Source of the DNA: Cladocopium goreaui
Taxonomy: Eukaryota > Sar > Dinophyceae > Suessiales > Symbiodiniaceae
Direction of reading: 5' to 3'
Assembly (NCBI GenBank): GCA_947184155.2
Contig: CAMXCT020006565.1
Span: forward strand, 93,771 to 157,770
DNA length: 64,000 nt
Shown: positions 11,231-21,661 of the stretch, piece after piece
Layout of the letters: each line of letters opens with the position of its first letter
How positions within the stretch are numbered: the first letter of the stretch is position 1
The notes under the pieces: model-generated
Databases searched by the model: none
Told to the model about the DNA's origin: nothing
Seen by the model: only the letters and a program-made list of their open reading frames with translations
Program-made: the position numbers and the translations under genes

Positions 11231-11874
11231 GGACCGGTCCTCATTGGATTTCAAAAGAACCAAATCATGCTGTCGCTGATTCCTGAAGGAAAGATCAACA
11301 GAATGCCAATCCCTGCCTATTCTTCGCAAGTGCACAATGTGGCCCTGGCAACACACCGGGCCAGTGCCTTCAGACTAAGTCACTAGGCTAGGACTTCATG
11401 GTGAAACATCCCGCCTTCCAAGGGATGGTCAAGAAAAGCACGGTGCCTTTCGCCCTGCTGGGATTCAGCCAGAAGGGTTCACCTGCGGCGCCGGCCAAGC
11501 TGGTCATGCGGGAAGTGAAGTCAACATGTTCCGTCTCGTCTCATGAAATCCGACTCATGGAAGCGCCAAATTGATCCAAATTGGTCATTGATCATTGTGA
11601 GACCGTTCAATTTCAAACCTCAATTGCTTAGAGCCATGGTCCTATCTGTCGCATTCTGTCCAACAGGAGTCCCAAGTATGGCTCTTCATTTCATCCACCA
11701 TGACCAGCTTCCAACATCTCCCCGGTCGGGATCGCCTTCTTTGCAGGGCACCACCAGATCTCGTCCCTGTCATTGCATCCAGGGATGATTTTCTCGCCCT
11801 GATGAAGCCCCAGTGGCTAGTTGTGAAAGATATAATGTACGTAATTTACATGAACAGTTTGCATTTTTACGAAG

Positions 11875-11995
11875 TTCCACCCGGTTCTGCAGGTGCCTTG
11901 AGTTTCAGGCTCACCCAGCCAGTGCTAGGTCCATCACCAGAAAGCACTTCAAAACATAGACGTTCGCCTTTCAGCTCCTCACTCGCTGTCTGGAC
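11875..11995 (-). CDS. Exon with 'FEVLSGDGPSTGWVSLKLK' block
   Basis: The minus strand encodes ERLCFEVLSGDGPSTGWVSL followed by KLKAPAEPGG. From memory, short 'FEV-x-SG-x-GP-x-x-GWVS' modules recur in many predicted dinoflagellate proteins as a beta-rich SH3-like or fragment module of unknown function. This supports both a coding minus strand and a dinoflagellate source. It may form the N-terminal part of the glycosyltransferase gene. The stretch at 12,307-12,396 could be the exon before it. Confidence 0.5.
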
Positions 11996-12139
11996 ACTTA
12001 GAGAAATTGTTCCACTGGCAGGTTTTTTTCCCTCTTAAAGAAATTGTTCGAAATCAAAAACGATACTAAGTCCACCTTTTCAGGCTTTACTGACTAATTA
12101 ATATCTAAATATATGGGTGTTTCCCAAAATGAAAATACC

Positions 12140-12234
12140 TCCAAATCATCCATATTGATATTCCATTATTATAAACCATCCATTTTGCTAAAATACAATA
12201 TATCCCAGGAACTATCCATTTTGGATGATTTGGA
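12140..12234. repeat. Foldback element with 13-bp inverted arms next to a TA run
   Basis: TCCAAATCATCCA at 12140-12152 is exactly complementary to 12222-12234. The right arm is followed by a long TATA run (about 12,233-12,270). It resembles an AT-rich MITE in an intron. Confidence 0.7.
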
Positions 12235-12306
12235 TATATATATATATATATTATATTATATATATATATGTTTGGATATCCATTATCTTTTAATGGAACC
12301 ATCCAG

Positions 12307-12396
12307 CCATTGGGATCTCCCAGGAACCGAGCCATCGGCAACTCCTTCTGTCGAACGATGGCGCCAGTGGCCAAGCGAGACGGCAGCTCCGGCGAG
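12307..12396 (-). CDS. Exon-like stretch preceding the FEV module
   Basis: The minus strand reads PELPSRLATGAIVRQKELPM followed by ARFLGDPNG. In the dinoflagellate modules recalled above, a 'GA-x-V...' strand often precedes the 'RLCFEV' block, so this is plausibly the upstream exon of the 11,875-11,995 stretch. The assignment rests on order and memory of the repeat family only. Confidence 0.35.
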
Positions 12397-13769
12397 GTGA
12401 GTTTCTCACCTCAAAAAATCCGAGAGCTGCCCGGGTCACCTCCAAGCGTCCAGTAATATATTACATACAAGATACATATATAAGATACATATGTAAGATA
12501 TATATATATATACATATATGTATATTATAATATATAATATACACATAATTATATACACTACATAATTCTAATGTAGTGACTACATAGATATTACTCTGCA
12601 TGTGGGTAGTTTCATATTTCTATAACTGAAATCGTGTCAAAGGGTATGGCGTTCTGCAAATGTCCTGCCTTCTCGCACCAGGATGCCTCCCCCTGCGGCT
12701 CCCCCCACCACCTTGCAGGCGTGAAGCGACGAAAAATTGGATACCGAGACCGAGACTCTACGTCTCTACGTGAAAGCCAATTGCAGGATTGCTAGTCATA
12801 CAGCCTCCCAAAGCGCCATAGAAAATCAACGGAGCAGCCACTGGCAGCCACTGACTCTGATTGAATGGATGATAACTTGACCAGGAAAGCCATTTCGAAA
12901 TGAAACGATGGCCCCAGTGGTATGAGAATCAAACCACAATCTGAACAGAAAAAAACGCGCAAGAGTGACTTCAATCGTGTCTTTTTGTTGGTCTTTGAAT
13001 TCTGTAGACTTAGAGAAACCACTTCAAAATCATGGTCCTGTTTCAGATTCAGAAGCTTGAGCCGGCGCCAATTTCGGACGGAAGGAGACGTAGAAAAGCA
13101 TTGGTTTCTGCTAGAGTCAACCCTTATTCTCCAGTTGCATATAGCAAGCAGTGTAGAGTCTAGAGCACTTCTTGGTCAAAATTTAGAAAAAGTGCCAAGC
13201 ACTCCCGGGTTCGTCCCGCCCCAAACCATGGGCTAAGAGCAAGTGGTGGTGCACCCGGACACCGGTGCGCATCCATTCCATGAAGGTGTCAAAGTGCTCC
13301 TGGGCTCCGGTTCACTTGCTAATGTCATTTGTTTTGGTCATATCTCAATTCAAGAATGGTTCAATACCCATATATACCCATATGGTTTCGTCTAAAAATG
13401 GGGTACCTGTAAAACCCAACGGTTTCTCATCAATATGTGCAGTTAAAAATTCGCCCTTTTGGTTGTATTTATGCCATTTTTGGTCAAACTCAACACTAGA
13501 AATCAGAGATTTAGTCATTCGAATAGCCAAACATGATTTCCCCATTCAAATAGCATAAAATTATAGTCTAGTTCTACAACTCTTTACATTGGGATGTTTA
13601 CCCCCAAACCATGGAAATCTGGAAGAAGAAATGCACCTCCGCATCCTGTGGGGCAGCATCCGAGTGCTCAGGCTTGGCCCTGAGGTAAACCTGCCACGGC
13701 GCAGTTGTCATGGCCGTGGATTTTCTAATTGATTTAAGGCAAATTTTGAAAGAAACCATGATGTTTTTA

Positions 13770-14010
13770 TTCATAAGTCATAAGTCATAAATCCTGAATC
13801 CTAAATCATAAATCATGAATCATAAATCATAAATCATAAGTCATAAGTCGTAATTCATAAGCCGTAAGTCATAAATCCTGAATTTTAAATCATAAGTCAT
13901 AAATCATAAATCATAAATCATAAATCATAAATCATACATCATAAATCATACATCATAAATCATAAATCATAAATCATAAATCATAAATCATATGCATCAT
14001 ATGCATCATA
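13770..14010. repeat. ATAAATC heptamer satellite
   Basis: About 240 bases consist of degenerate copies of a 7-base unit (ATAAATC, with ATAAGTC and ATCCTGA variants), ending in a few ATGCATC copies. No gene is present. Confidence 0.95.
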
Positions 14011-14019
14011 TGCACCATA

Positions 14020-15055
14020 TAATTGTTTCCTTCATCCAATTTTGCGAAATGTGTAAATCGTTCACCCAATTTCGCCTGAGGAGCACGGCTGGCTGGCGCC
14101 AAGCGGCTGGTCAAGCCAAAATTCAGCACAGACCTGGGACATCAGAGGGAATCCACGACCTGAAATGGTTGAGGAGTGTGTGAAATACTCCGTTGAAATG
14201 TTTTCCCAAACCCAAATCTGAAAGAATGGTGGATCCCGGCGCCTGCGGTGAAAAGGACGGAAGTAAAATGTACTAAAAGTGACTTGAATCCCCCCGGCCC
14301 GCCACGTTTCGCCTGTTGATCACTGACGCCACGGCCTCGGGGACACAGGGTGAACCCAGTGTCGCCGTGAAAGTCCCAATGTTCTATGGTTGATCAACCT
14401 GGTTGACACTGATTGTACATATTGATTGTTGCCCAATTACTTATGAATAATTCAATCAGATAGGGACAACTATTAGAACAAACCACTCGCAAATTCACAT
14501 TTGTGCGCAGTCAATCCAGTCAGATACTAGTTTTAAGTCCCCAGCAACCACTGCCAAAGCAAAAACAATGCCTCGGAAAAGCCTCCGGGACAAAGCCCTG
14601 CCAGGGAAATGGTCGTAAGATGCAAAGCCAAAGCTGGAAACAAATTGTCACCAAACGAAACAGTTTTTGATGTTTTTGCCAAACAAATAAATCGGAAAAT
14701 GTGAAAATCACCGTTCACTGTTTGGTGTATACATTTGGTTGTGCATTCAAAACCCGACCTGGAGGCATGCGAGCGGATTTGGGACAACGCCATGATGGTT
14801 CGAGCCACGCAAAACTGCAATGGGGTGTGGGCCGTTTTTGGATGCCGTAGGATGGTTTGAGCACTATTTATTTGACATGACAATTCCATCGGTTGTCTCT
14901 TCGCCCCATTTTTTGATCATACAACCAAAACGGATCCGTCACAGAAAAAATAAGCCTCGCTGGTATCCCCAAAAGCCGCAACGTTTTCATTTTACAAATC
15001 TTTCTGAAGCGTGCTCCGAAGCCAAGCGCTGGAAACACCTCAGCTGGGTTTCCAT
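14020..15055. other. Stretch without a confident gene
   Basis: The minus strand at about 14,540-14,830 is open and reads RTIMALSQIRSHASRSGFEC, which could be an exon, but no family is recognised and no splice sites convince me. Otherwise I see nothing in this stretch. Confidence 0.4.
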
Positions 15056-15059
15056 GAGT

Positions 15060-15590
15060 TAAATGACTGCAAATCCTGTTGAACCTGACGTGGCTCTGCT
15101 CTGCACCAAAGCCTCCCAGACTTTCTCCGGAACCTTCTCCGGAACCCTGTTGAACCTGACCTGGCTCTGCACCAAAGCCTCCCAGAACCCCGGTCTCCTG
15201 TTGAACCTAACCTGGCTCTGCACCAAAGCCTCCCACACCTTCTCCGACACCTTCGCCGGAACCCTGCTGCGCCTGACCTGGCTTTGCACCAAGGCCTCCC
15301 AGACCTTCTCCGGAACCTTCTCCGGAACCCTGTTGAACCTGACCTGGTTTTGCACCAAAGCCTCCCGGAACCTTCTCCGGAACCTTCTCTGGACCCCTGT
15401 TGAACCTGACCTGGCTTTGCACAAAAGCCTCCCGGAACCTTCTCCGGAACATTCTCCGGAACCCTGTTGAATCTGACGTGGCTCTGCACCGAAGCCTCCC
15501 AAACCTTCGCCGGAACCTTCGGAACCTTCTCCGGAACCTCGTTGAACCTGACCCGGCGCCTGCACCAGTGCACACCGGAGCTATTCTAGG
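15060..15590. repeat. 66-bp minisatellite, open in several frames
   Basis: About eight copies of a unit near 66 bases (core CTGGCTCTGCACCAAAGCCT) follow each other, with an inner 12-base subrepeat GGAACCTTCTCC. Because 66 is divisible by three and the unit lacks stops, several frames stay open on both strands, giving repeats such as EGSGEGFGGFGAEPGQVQQ. I recall the same peptide repeats in automated dinoflagellate gene models. I treat it as satellite DNA, not a gene. Confidence 0.85.
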
Positions 15591-15594
15591 CTGA

Positions 15595-16400
15595 AGACCC
15601 CATTAGCTTACGCTGTTCGGGAAAAAAATATGGTCCCAAGGTGAATTGCCAAAATTGGACTCTTTAGAATTGGACCCCATACCAATGTGAATGTCCAATT
15701 TTTGGCCATGGTCATTGCCAAAATGGTATTCAAGCACAATCGATCTCGACTGGTACTAACAGCACTGGATGGCAATGTTCACGCATGGCAATGATGGCGC
15801 GACCAGCCGGCCAACGTATTCGGTAATTAAATATGATTCATAGTAGAAAACTGGTAAATTTGCTCTCAAACGTTCACATTTTCCGAAATTATATATCCCA
15901 TACTTCTTACATTGGGACAACATGTGACCGCATCTGGCAGATCAACATTTCCATTGATATGTACTGGATGTATTGGCAGATCGGGCAGCGTTAGACAAGT
16001 AAATTGTCTGGAACTAAACAAACCAGTCAAAGTCAAAATACAGCAAAGACGTTTCAAAAGTGTCAATCTCCCCCGCAAAATCATTTTGAAATCACATCAT
16101 TATAAATTTCAATATGTGCACATTATTCGCTGAACCACTTTCCAAATCATGTACTGCAAGACACTCAAATGAAGCAGTTGCAGACTGTTTTGATCTGGGG
16201 ATTGTCACGCAGCCGTGCACAATACTGAATGCAATGAAATCGACACGGCCGATTCCCAGCACAATCAAGGAGTGTCAATAGTTCAATTGCGACCGGACCA
16301 CTGCCACGTGACACCCATGCCTGGGCATTGTAGAACCAGTTCCATCAACTTGCACAAAAGCAATTCCAACACAGTGTCTTGTACCCACACACAAATTTAG
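15595..16400. other. Stretch without a confident gene
   Basis: No domain is recognisable. A minus-strand open stretch near 15,900-16,050 (FTCLTLPDLPIHPVHINGNV) is protein-like but isolated. The stretch may be part of the 3' flank of the retroelement at 16.8-20.5 kb. Confidence 0.4.
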
Positions 16401-16601
16401 TTACATTTCTGCAAATACTTCACGGATAACGCCAACATGACATAGTTCAATTTCAATTTCCAAAGCGCCACGCACCACGTTGTCTTCAAAAGGTTTGTCT
16501 GTCCTACCAAGCATCCCATAAGTATGCCAACCCAGATTTTGTGCGAAACCCATCCCGAAAAAAATGTGCGAAGCAAATCGTTCCCCAAACAGTGTGTCCA
16601 C
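16401..16601 (-). CDS. Small ORF downstream of the RT element, unknown
   Basis: The minus strand encodes DTLFGERFASHIFFGMGFAQ and then NLGWHTYGMLGRTDKPFEDN, ending with a stop at 16401. The composition is that of a real protein rather than chance. It lies about 180 bases 3' of the end of the RNase H reading of the retroelement, on the same strand. It could be a separate small ORF of that element or the last exon of a host gene. No family recognised. Confidence 0.3.
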   Translation of the reverse strand: MDTLFGERFASHIFFGMGFAQNLGWHTYGMLGRTDKPFEDNVVRGALEIEIELCHVGVIREVFAEM

Positions 16602-16783
16602 ACTCCGGGGTTCTTACGGTAGCTGTTCAAGTTGGTGCTTGATCAGAGTGCTGACTCTGGGGCGCGGCATTTTCCGTTTATCTTTCATCCAACCGCTGCT
16701 GAGCCACACAAAGAAAATGATTTGCAAGAATGTGGCTGTCAATCACTTGAACTGAGTGCACAACTCTGTAACCTGCTGAAGGC

Positions 16784-17157
16784 TCATCTCTTTTGAAACT
16801 GGGGTTCACTCACAGCCTGATGTTCTCCCCATTTTTCAAAGAGGTCTGTGAGAGCACCCCAACATATTGGACCATCAACTTCGCAACGTATGGCCCCTGC
16901 ATCAAATAGCTTCTTATAGTCAAACCTCGAAGGAGAGTCAGCCATATTCGAGTCAGTAGGGACTTAGTAGGGACCCTGGCATACCATGGAGTGATCTGCA
17001 TAATGCACTCCAAGGCCATTGTTGCTATAAGGATCTTGCGAGCTGTCACATTCCGAGAAACGCATGAAATAAGGGTATCGCGGACACCATTGTTGTCAGT
17101 GTAGATCACAACCGCGTCTGTGATCCTTCTTCCCCAAAGCCAAAACGCACAAAACAC
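16784..17157 (-). pseudogene. RNase H C-terminal part of the RT element (frameshifted)
   Basis: The minus strand continues the RNase H in a different frame from the RT: FCAFWLWGRRITDAVVIYTD leads to NNGVRDTLI, giving the second catalytic aspartate block (TDNN). A second frame change near 16,955 leads into SNMADSPSRFDYKKLFDAGA. 'W-x-x-RVPT...SN-x-AD-x-PSR' is the typical end of RNase H domains in such elements. The reading stops at 16784. Two shifts in under 400 bases show that this copy is dead. Confidence 0.65.
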
Positions 17158-18515
17158 TGCAAAGAACTCGCATTCAAATATTGCTGTCTGCCTGCCACAA
17201 CATCACTGGTCAGCTTGTGAGAAAAGAAAGCAACTGGGGTCCCAGTCGGGCCAAATAACACCGCCCCTATGCCAGCAACGACATCGCCTGCTTCAACATC
17301 ATAGCAGGCGTCGGTTTGGAGGAACCAGGAAACTGCTGATGCAGGTTTGGGTTCACGTGGTCTTCCCTCCTGTAGCAGGCACCTGTGCAATCTGAGCGCA
17401 AGGAGCACGTCATCTGAAAGCTTTGCACCACAAGTTGAATAAGCCTGCTGCGAGACAGCCGCATGCGAACAACGGGCTATCCGCCCAAAAACATTGCCCG
17501 AAGTGAACTGCAGTCGCCCTCTAAGGCGTAATGCTTCTTGCTTGGACATGTATCCACGTTGAATAACTTCTCCCAAAAACTCAACAAGTTCACGCCGTCT
17601 GGTTTCTGTGTTGCCAATTTCAACAAGTCCTGAATGCAGTGTCGACACATTGATGTTGACTCCAAGAGCCTGAAAAGACGCCCCAAAAGGTGGGGCCTTG
17701 TCACCAGCTTCAGCAAAACCCCATCCAAGAAGTTTGAAGTACATGTGCACACATGACGCAACCGAAGAGCTTTCTGAAGAAGGGGCAACACTGATGAAAT
17801 CATCAAAGTAATTTGTCATCAAGACTTTGAACTCCTTCACCAAGACGTACCAAAGGCTATGCGAGATCCGAAGAAAACTGTGCACTGATCGCACAGATCC
17901 AAAAGGAAGTGCAAGCATTGCAGAGCTAAAAAGTTCAAGGGAACCCGGCTTTTGAACAACAATGTAGGCATACTTCTTTGAAGAAGGCTTCACAGCGCAC
18001 TGCTTGTACGCCCCAACAAGATCAAAAGTCCTGCCAACCCAAGGATCCTCACTGCCGAGCTTCGACATCAAGTGAACACACATTGCAGAGAAAACATCTA
18101 TTGTATGAGGCTTCGGACTCTCACATGTCTGAACGCTGGCATTGACTGATGATCGAGACAAATGGTCAATGCACCGCACCTTCTGCCCTTGAAGTATGCC
18201 AAACCTGCGGCTAAGTGGACAGTCATCAAGGATGTCACTTAGAGGAATAGGCCCAACAAGAATTCCTGACTGAACTTCATCCATTGTTTTGCTCCACACC
18301 TGGTCAATGAAATTGCCATCAGTTGCACCAACAAATTGCTGGCGCAAACCGCTACGTTCTCGGCATGCAATTGTGTGCAACTCATCCAGTGTCACCATCG
18401 CTGGCTGAAACTTTGTTGGCCATAGGCCAGTCTTTTCCACGCTGCCCACCAGCTCTGCACCGCAACGCATCTCATCAATGACACCCATGTCTGGGTAATC
18501 AACTGCACGCAACAT
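17106..18515 (-). pseudogene. Reverse transcriptase / RNase H, 469 codons
   Basis: From an ATG at 18515 the minus strand is open for 469 codons. RT features: a fingers block with VWSKTMDEVQSGILVGPI (residues 73-90), the catalytic aspartate in FDLVGAY (164-170), the LPFGS turn (203-207) and YFDD (236-239). RNase H begins with FLQTDACYD (398-406) and GAVLF. The preceding ORF ends KNLLLWED in another frame exactly where this one starts, so the true protein was longer and the 5' end here is a frameshift, not a start. It would copy the element RNA into DNA. The C-terminus is again frameshifted at about 17,150. Confidence 0.75.
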
Positions 18516-18951
18516 CTTCCCACAGCAGGAGGTTCTTACCGTTCACAACTTGTGCAACTTCGACATCCATGCTTTGCTTTAGCTTGGTCTCATCACCTCT
18601 AAGTTCAACCAAACGTCTCAACCAAAAACCCAACTTGGCCGCTCTGAACTCCACACGCTCTTGGCAAGTTGAGGCTTGATGAAAGTCTATAGCTGCCTGA
18701 AGCACTTCAGGTAAACCAGATTTTACAGTGTTTGGGTGGCCGAACTTGACCATCTGCTCAACGAACTGCTCTTCCGTCCAAGGGGTACCCCATATCTGGG
18801 TCTCGGTGGGGCCCTCTTTGGTGGTGGCTGCTGGTTGTGGATACACCTCAACAAAACTATTTACATTTTCTTGGCAAATTTGCTGCTCCGACACAACAGG
18901 CCCCCCATATAAACATGAAGGAGGAACCTTTTGGCAGTGTTGTAGGCGCAT
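18499..18951 (-). pseudogene. Linker domain upstream of the RT
   Basis: The minus strand reads GTPWTEEQFVEQMVKFGHPN, then a helical segment, and ends KNLLLWED before a frameshift into the RT ORF at 18515. I recall the pattern 'HP...LP..L..AI...R...W...R...L...K-x-LLL' as the region between methyltransferase and RT in dinoflagellate retroelements. Further upstream (about 18,857-19,280) the sequence runs on in two other frames: LPPETLAAIGESRNATL, then PPLIPTYAAKVALSG. At least two more indels are therefore present. Confidence 0.55.
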
Positions 18952-19099
18952 TCAGTGTTGGAACTTCCAAAGATGCTGACAACTTGGCCCGTAGGACATG
19001 TTGAGGCAGGTCTGTTTGAAACCCTGACAAGGCAACTTTCGCAGCATATGTGGGTATCAAAGGTGGCAACTTGCTTGGGCTGGACTCCAGCTTGCGCCC

Positions 19100-19543
19100 T
19101 CAGAACTGACAATGTTGCATTGCGGGACTCCCCAATGGCAGCCAATGTTTCTGGCGGCAAACGTTGCCCTGATTTTGCAAAGCAACAAGAAACTGAGAAG
19201 CTATGGCCCTGGCCAGCGGTGTTGGATAGGCTGTTTCCAACGCAGTTGCAAACTTGTTCGATTGAACATGGATGCCCCACTTGTCATGTTTGTGAACTGC
19301 AGAAACACCAGTGCACATGCTGTTAATCACCGCAAGTTTAGCTGCGTTGAAACCCAGCATTGTACGTTTAGGACGTGTGCTGCCATACATGCAGGATTGG
19401 AAAGTTGTAAAGGACATGAGGTGGATAACGGATTGAATGACGGTTGTCTTCCAAAATAAAGAAAATTGTGGATTCTCAATGCAAAACAAACATCCATTGT
19501 CTGTGGCCCATTGGACAAGCTGGGACGTCAAAAAGTATAACTT
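19100..19543 (-). pseudogene. Methyltransferase-like domain, C-terminal half
   Basis: The minus strand reads SQLVQWATDNGCLFCIENPQ and FSLFWKT, then later CMYGSTRPK, HKHDKWGI and FATALETAYPTPLARAIASQ. ENP in this context resembles motif VI (ENV) of cytosine-C5 methyltransferases, and the E-x-YP...L...IA end resembles their C-terminal block. The motif IV part (PPCGTAS) lies at 20,425-20,436, on the far side of an inserted TIR element. Removing the insertion and one copy of its 10-bp duplication makes the reading KANKLYFLTSQLV continuous and in frame. Whether the enzyme was ever active cannot be judged here. Confidence 0.6.
19534..19543. repeat. Target-site duplication, left copy (10 bp)
   Basis: AGTATAACTT here is identical to 20281-20290. 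The two copies flank the TIR element exactly at its terminal bases. A perfect 10-bp duplication is typical of Mutator-like or hAT-like insertion lengths. Confidence 0.9.
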
Positions 19544-20280
19544 TGAGTAGTCGGGGGTTGGCTACAGCCTGTTAACCTCTGTAATCATTAAAAATACAAA
19601 ATTAATACAAGAAAAATACAAACCCAAATTACAAAAAAAAATACAACACTGAGCAGGGCAAAATTATCAACAAAAGGAAAATACAACATACATTGATGGA
19701 TTCGTGGTTTTGTTCTTTGACGGCCTGTCTAAAGAACGAAAATAATACAAAAGGACAAAGTGCAATCTGTGAAGGACCGGAAAAATACAAAAAAATACAA
19801 AAATACAAATTGCATTTTTGGACGTAATGGAAAAATACCAAAAAAAATACAAAAATGCAAAGTGTATTTTTTTGTATTTTATTTGTATTTTTTCGTTTTT
19901 CTTTTGTATTTTTACAAAAAAAAATACGAAAAAATAGAAAAAAATACGAAAAAATACGAATGCAATTGCTCAAAAATACAAAATACAAAAAAAAAACGAA
20001 TCAACAATTTCAAAAATACAAAATACAAAAAAAAATACGAACCCAAAATTTCAAAAATACAATATACAAAGAAAAGACAAATTCAAAAATAAGCCAAAGA
20101 GCCAACCCCGTGTTCACTGTGGAAATCAGGAAACAAATTGCAAAAAAATACAAAACCAACCACTTGTATTTTCCAAACCCTGCAATTCTGATTTTGTATT
20201 TTTGATTTGTCTGTTTTTCGTATTTTTTCTATTTTTAAATATGGGAAGAAGACCCTTCTGTAGCCACCGCGGACTACTCA
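19544..20280. mobile_element. 737-bp non-autonomous TIR transposon, AT-rich interior
   Basis: The left end TGAGTAGTCGGGGGTTGGCT (AC) at 19544-19565 and the right end at 20260-20280 are near-perfect inverted repeats of 21-22 bases, with one gap and two mismatches. A 10-bp target duplication flanks them. The interior is a degenerate array of AAAAATACAAA in both orientations and encodes nothing credible; the long open stretches are low-complexity K/N/Y and F/I runs. It interrupts the methyltransferase-like domain of the retroelement, so it inserted later. TIR and duplication lengths suggest mobilisation by a Mutator- or hAT-class transposase elsewhere in the genome. Confidence 0.85.
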
Positions 20281-20290
20281 AGTATAACTT
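20281..20290. repeat. Target-site duplication, right copy (10 bp)
   Basis: AGTATAACTT matches 19534-19543 exactly and abuts the last base of the right inverted repeat. Confidence 0.9.
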
Positions 20291-20530
20291 GTTCGCCTTG
20301 GAAACCTTCAAGCGGTCGACAAACTTTCAGTGGGGCAGCCCATTGGGATGCTTGTCTGACCTGAGTGGCTTCGGGTCACCAGGCGCCTTACGTTTCAGCA
20401 GGATCGACCGCGCTCTGAGGCTGTCCCACAAGGAGGAGCTATGAAAATGCCGACGACATTCTCATTGTCAAGCCATTGCATCAGCAAACTAATGCCTGTA
20501 TCTGTGGTGAGGTCTGCGGTGACAACTTGA
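20291..20530 (-). pseudogene. Methyltransferase-like domain, motif IV half
   Basis: The minus strand reads VVTADLTTDTGISLLMQWLD and then IFIAPPCGTAS, followed after a one-base frame change near 20,416 by RARSILLKRKAPGDPKPLRS and KANKLY. PPC is the catalytic-cysteine signature of cytosine-C5 methyltransferases. The surrounding 'PCGTAS-x-AR...P-x-PLRS...GLP...AN-x-LY' pattern is, from memory, common in dinoflagellate retroelements. The 5' side, which should hold SAM-binding motif I, is lost where the C-rich satellite begins at about 20,540. Confidence 0.6.
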
Positions 20531-20539
20531 GCAGCGAGG

Positions 20540-20835
20540 GCGGGCCCACCCCCTTCGTCGAAGGGGGGCTTGAAGGGGGGTGCTTAAGGGGTGGCTTAAG
20601 GGGTCATGAAGGGTGCCCCCCCTTCCCGGGTGGAAGCCCAGCTACCCCTTGAAACCCCGCTTGAAGCCCCCCTTGAAGACCCTCTTGAAGCCCCCCTTTG
20701 AAGCCCCCCTTAAGCCCTCTTAAGCCCCCCCCTTAAGCCTTCCCTTAAGCCCCCCTCAAGCCCCGTCCAAGCCCCCCCTTAAGCCCCCCCTCAAGTCCCA
20801 TTGAAGCCCCCCTTGAAGCCCCCGCTGATTTTTTT
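20540..20835. repeat. AAGCCCCCCTTG satellite
   Basis: Degenerate copies of a 12-16 base unit (AAGCCCCCCTTG) fill this stretch; the first part carries the reverse complement (GGGGGGCTTGAAGG), so the array turns around near 20,630. A second, shorter array is at 21,155-21,255. Confidence 0.9.
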
Positions 20836-20880
20836 CCGTCCAACGCCTCATAGCTCTCGCCAGGTCGTTCATCATGCCTG
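20825..20880 (+). repeat. Dispersed 45-bp box, copy 1
   Basis: Reads TTTTTTTCCGTCCAACGCCT and continues to GCCAGGTCGTTCATCATG. Copies at 21,950-21,998 (same strand) and 21,662-21,722 (opposite strand) share the consensus CCAACGCCTYATGGCTTYCGCCAGGTCGTTCAACAT. It adjoins the C-rich satellite. Confidence 0.8.
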
Positions 20881-20989
20881 TAAGCCAGTTGCATATTAGC
20901 AAATTCAATTAATTGATGCAAACACGTCATCCATCTTTACGGTGAACTTCAAAAGTGAACTGAGTAGGACCGGTACAAAGTCCTACAAG

Positions 20990-21115
20990 CTGTCACAATG
21001 CCAACAGAAAAAACCAAACAAACCAAACAAGGAAGCAAAACAAGACACAAAAAAAGCACACAAACAAAAAACCCAAAACAAACAAAAACCAAACAAACAA
21101 AAGAGGGCAAGGTGA
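20990..21115. repeat. CAAACAAAA-rich simple sequence
   Basis: About 120 bases consist almost only of A and C in CAAA/CAAAA units. No gene. Confidence 0.9.
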
Positions 21116-21154
21116 TCAGCTGCTGAGTTCATGACGTAGGTAACTCAAAGAAAT

Positions 21155-21255
21155 GAAGAACCCCTTGAAGCCCCCGTTGAAGCCTCCCCTTGAAGTCCAC
21201 TCGAGCACCCCTTCAAGCCTACCCCTTGTCCCTCCCCTTAAGCCACGCTCTTAAG
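21155..21255. repeat. AAGCCCC satellite, second array
   Basis: Further degenerate copies of the same C-rich unit as at 20,540-20,835 (CCCCTTGAAGCCCCCGTTG and variants). Confidence 0.85.
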
Positions 21256-21661
21256 CCTTCATGGTTGGTCCCATATATGAGCAGCAGACTGATGACAACA
21301 GGCGGAAAAAAAACTTTTTTGCCCAAACCAGACGGTTTTACACTGTAGTGCTTTGCAAGTCTAACGAAGTAGGATTCGACAAAAACAACGTTGCTGATCA
21401 GATCCGCCTTGCATGGCACTTTGTACCTTGGCAGGACTTGGGAACAGATCCGGACAAAAATTTCTGAGAGGTATCTCATTTTAGGGCTCCAAGACAGTGG
21501 TTCTCTCCAGCTTGCGAGGTTCCAGAAACATTCCGAGGCTCTTTTTAGTTTCCATTTTTCGCCCCCTGGAGCATGTGCAGGGAAGTACCAGTCCACTTTT
21601 GTGCCTCTCATTCAGCAGACGGCCTTGCATGTCAATTTGTAAATTCAGATTTTGCCTTGCA

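Larger units (their letters stand above)
16784..20530 (-). mobile_element. Decayed retroelement: methyltransferase-like + RT + RNase H
   Basis: On the minus strand, from about 20,530 to 16,784, one degraded coding unit reads: methyltransferase-like region with PPCGTAS and ENP motifs, a linker, reverse transcriptase with YFDD, then RNase H with TDAC and TDNN. The order methyltransferase then RT/RNase H, and the form of the RT (LPFGSVRS...YFDD), suggest a DIRS-like or other tyrosine-recombinase-class element. No recombinase was found and no terminal repeats are visible, so the class is tentative. At least four single-base indels break the frame: near 20,416, at about 19,170, at 18,515 and at 17,150. 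A 737-bp TIR element is inserted at 19,544-20,280. The 5' end is cut off where the satellite at 20,540 begins. Confidence 0.7.

Noticed and set aside
13345-13545. 66-codon minus-strand ORF (MGKSCLAIRMTKSLISSVEF)
   Set aside because: Looks like the open strand of an intronic MITE-type repeat rather than an exon; no motif and no splice context.
15040-15594. Several long overlapping ORFs on both strands
   Set aside because: They are all readings of one 66-bp stop-free minisatellite; no gene call is justified.
19629-20205. ORFs rich in K/N/Y (plus) or F/I/C (minus)
   Set aside because: They come from the AAAAATACAAA interior of the TIR element, a simple repeat.
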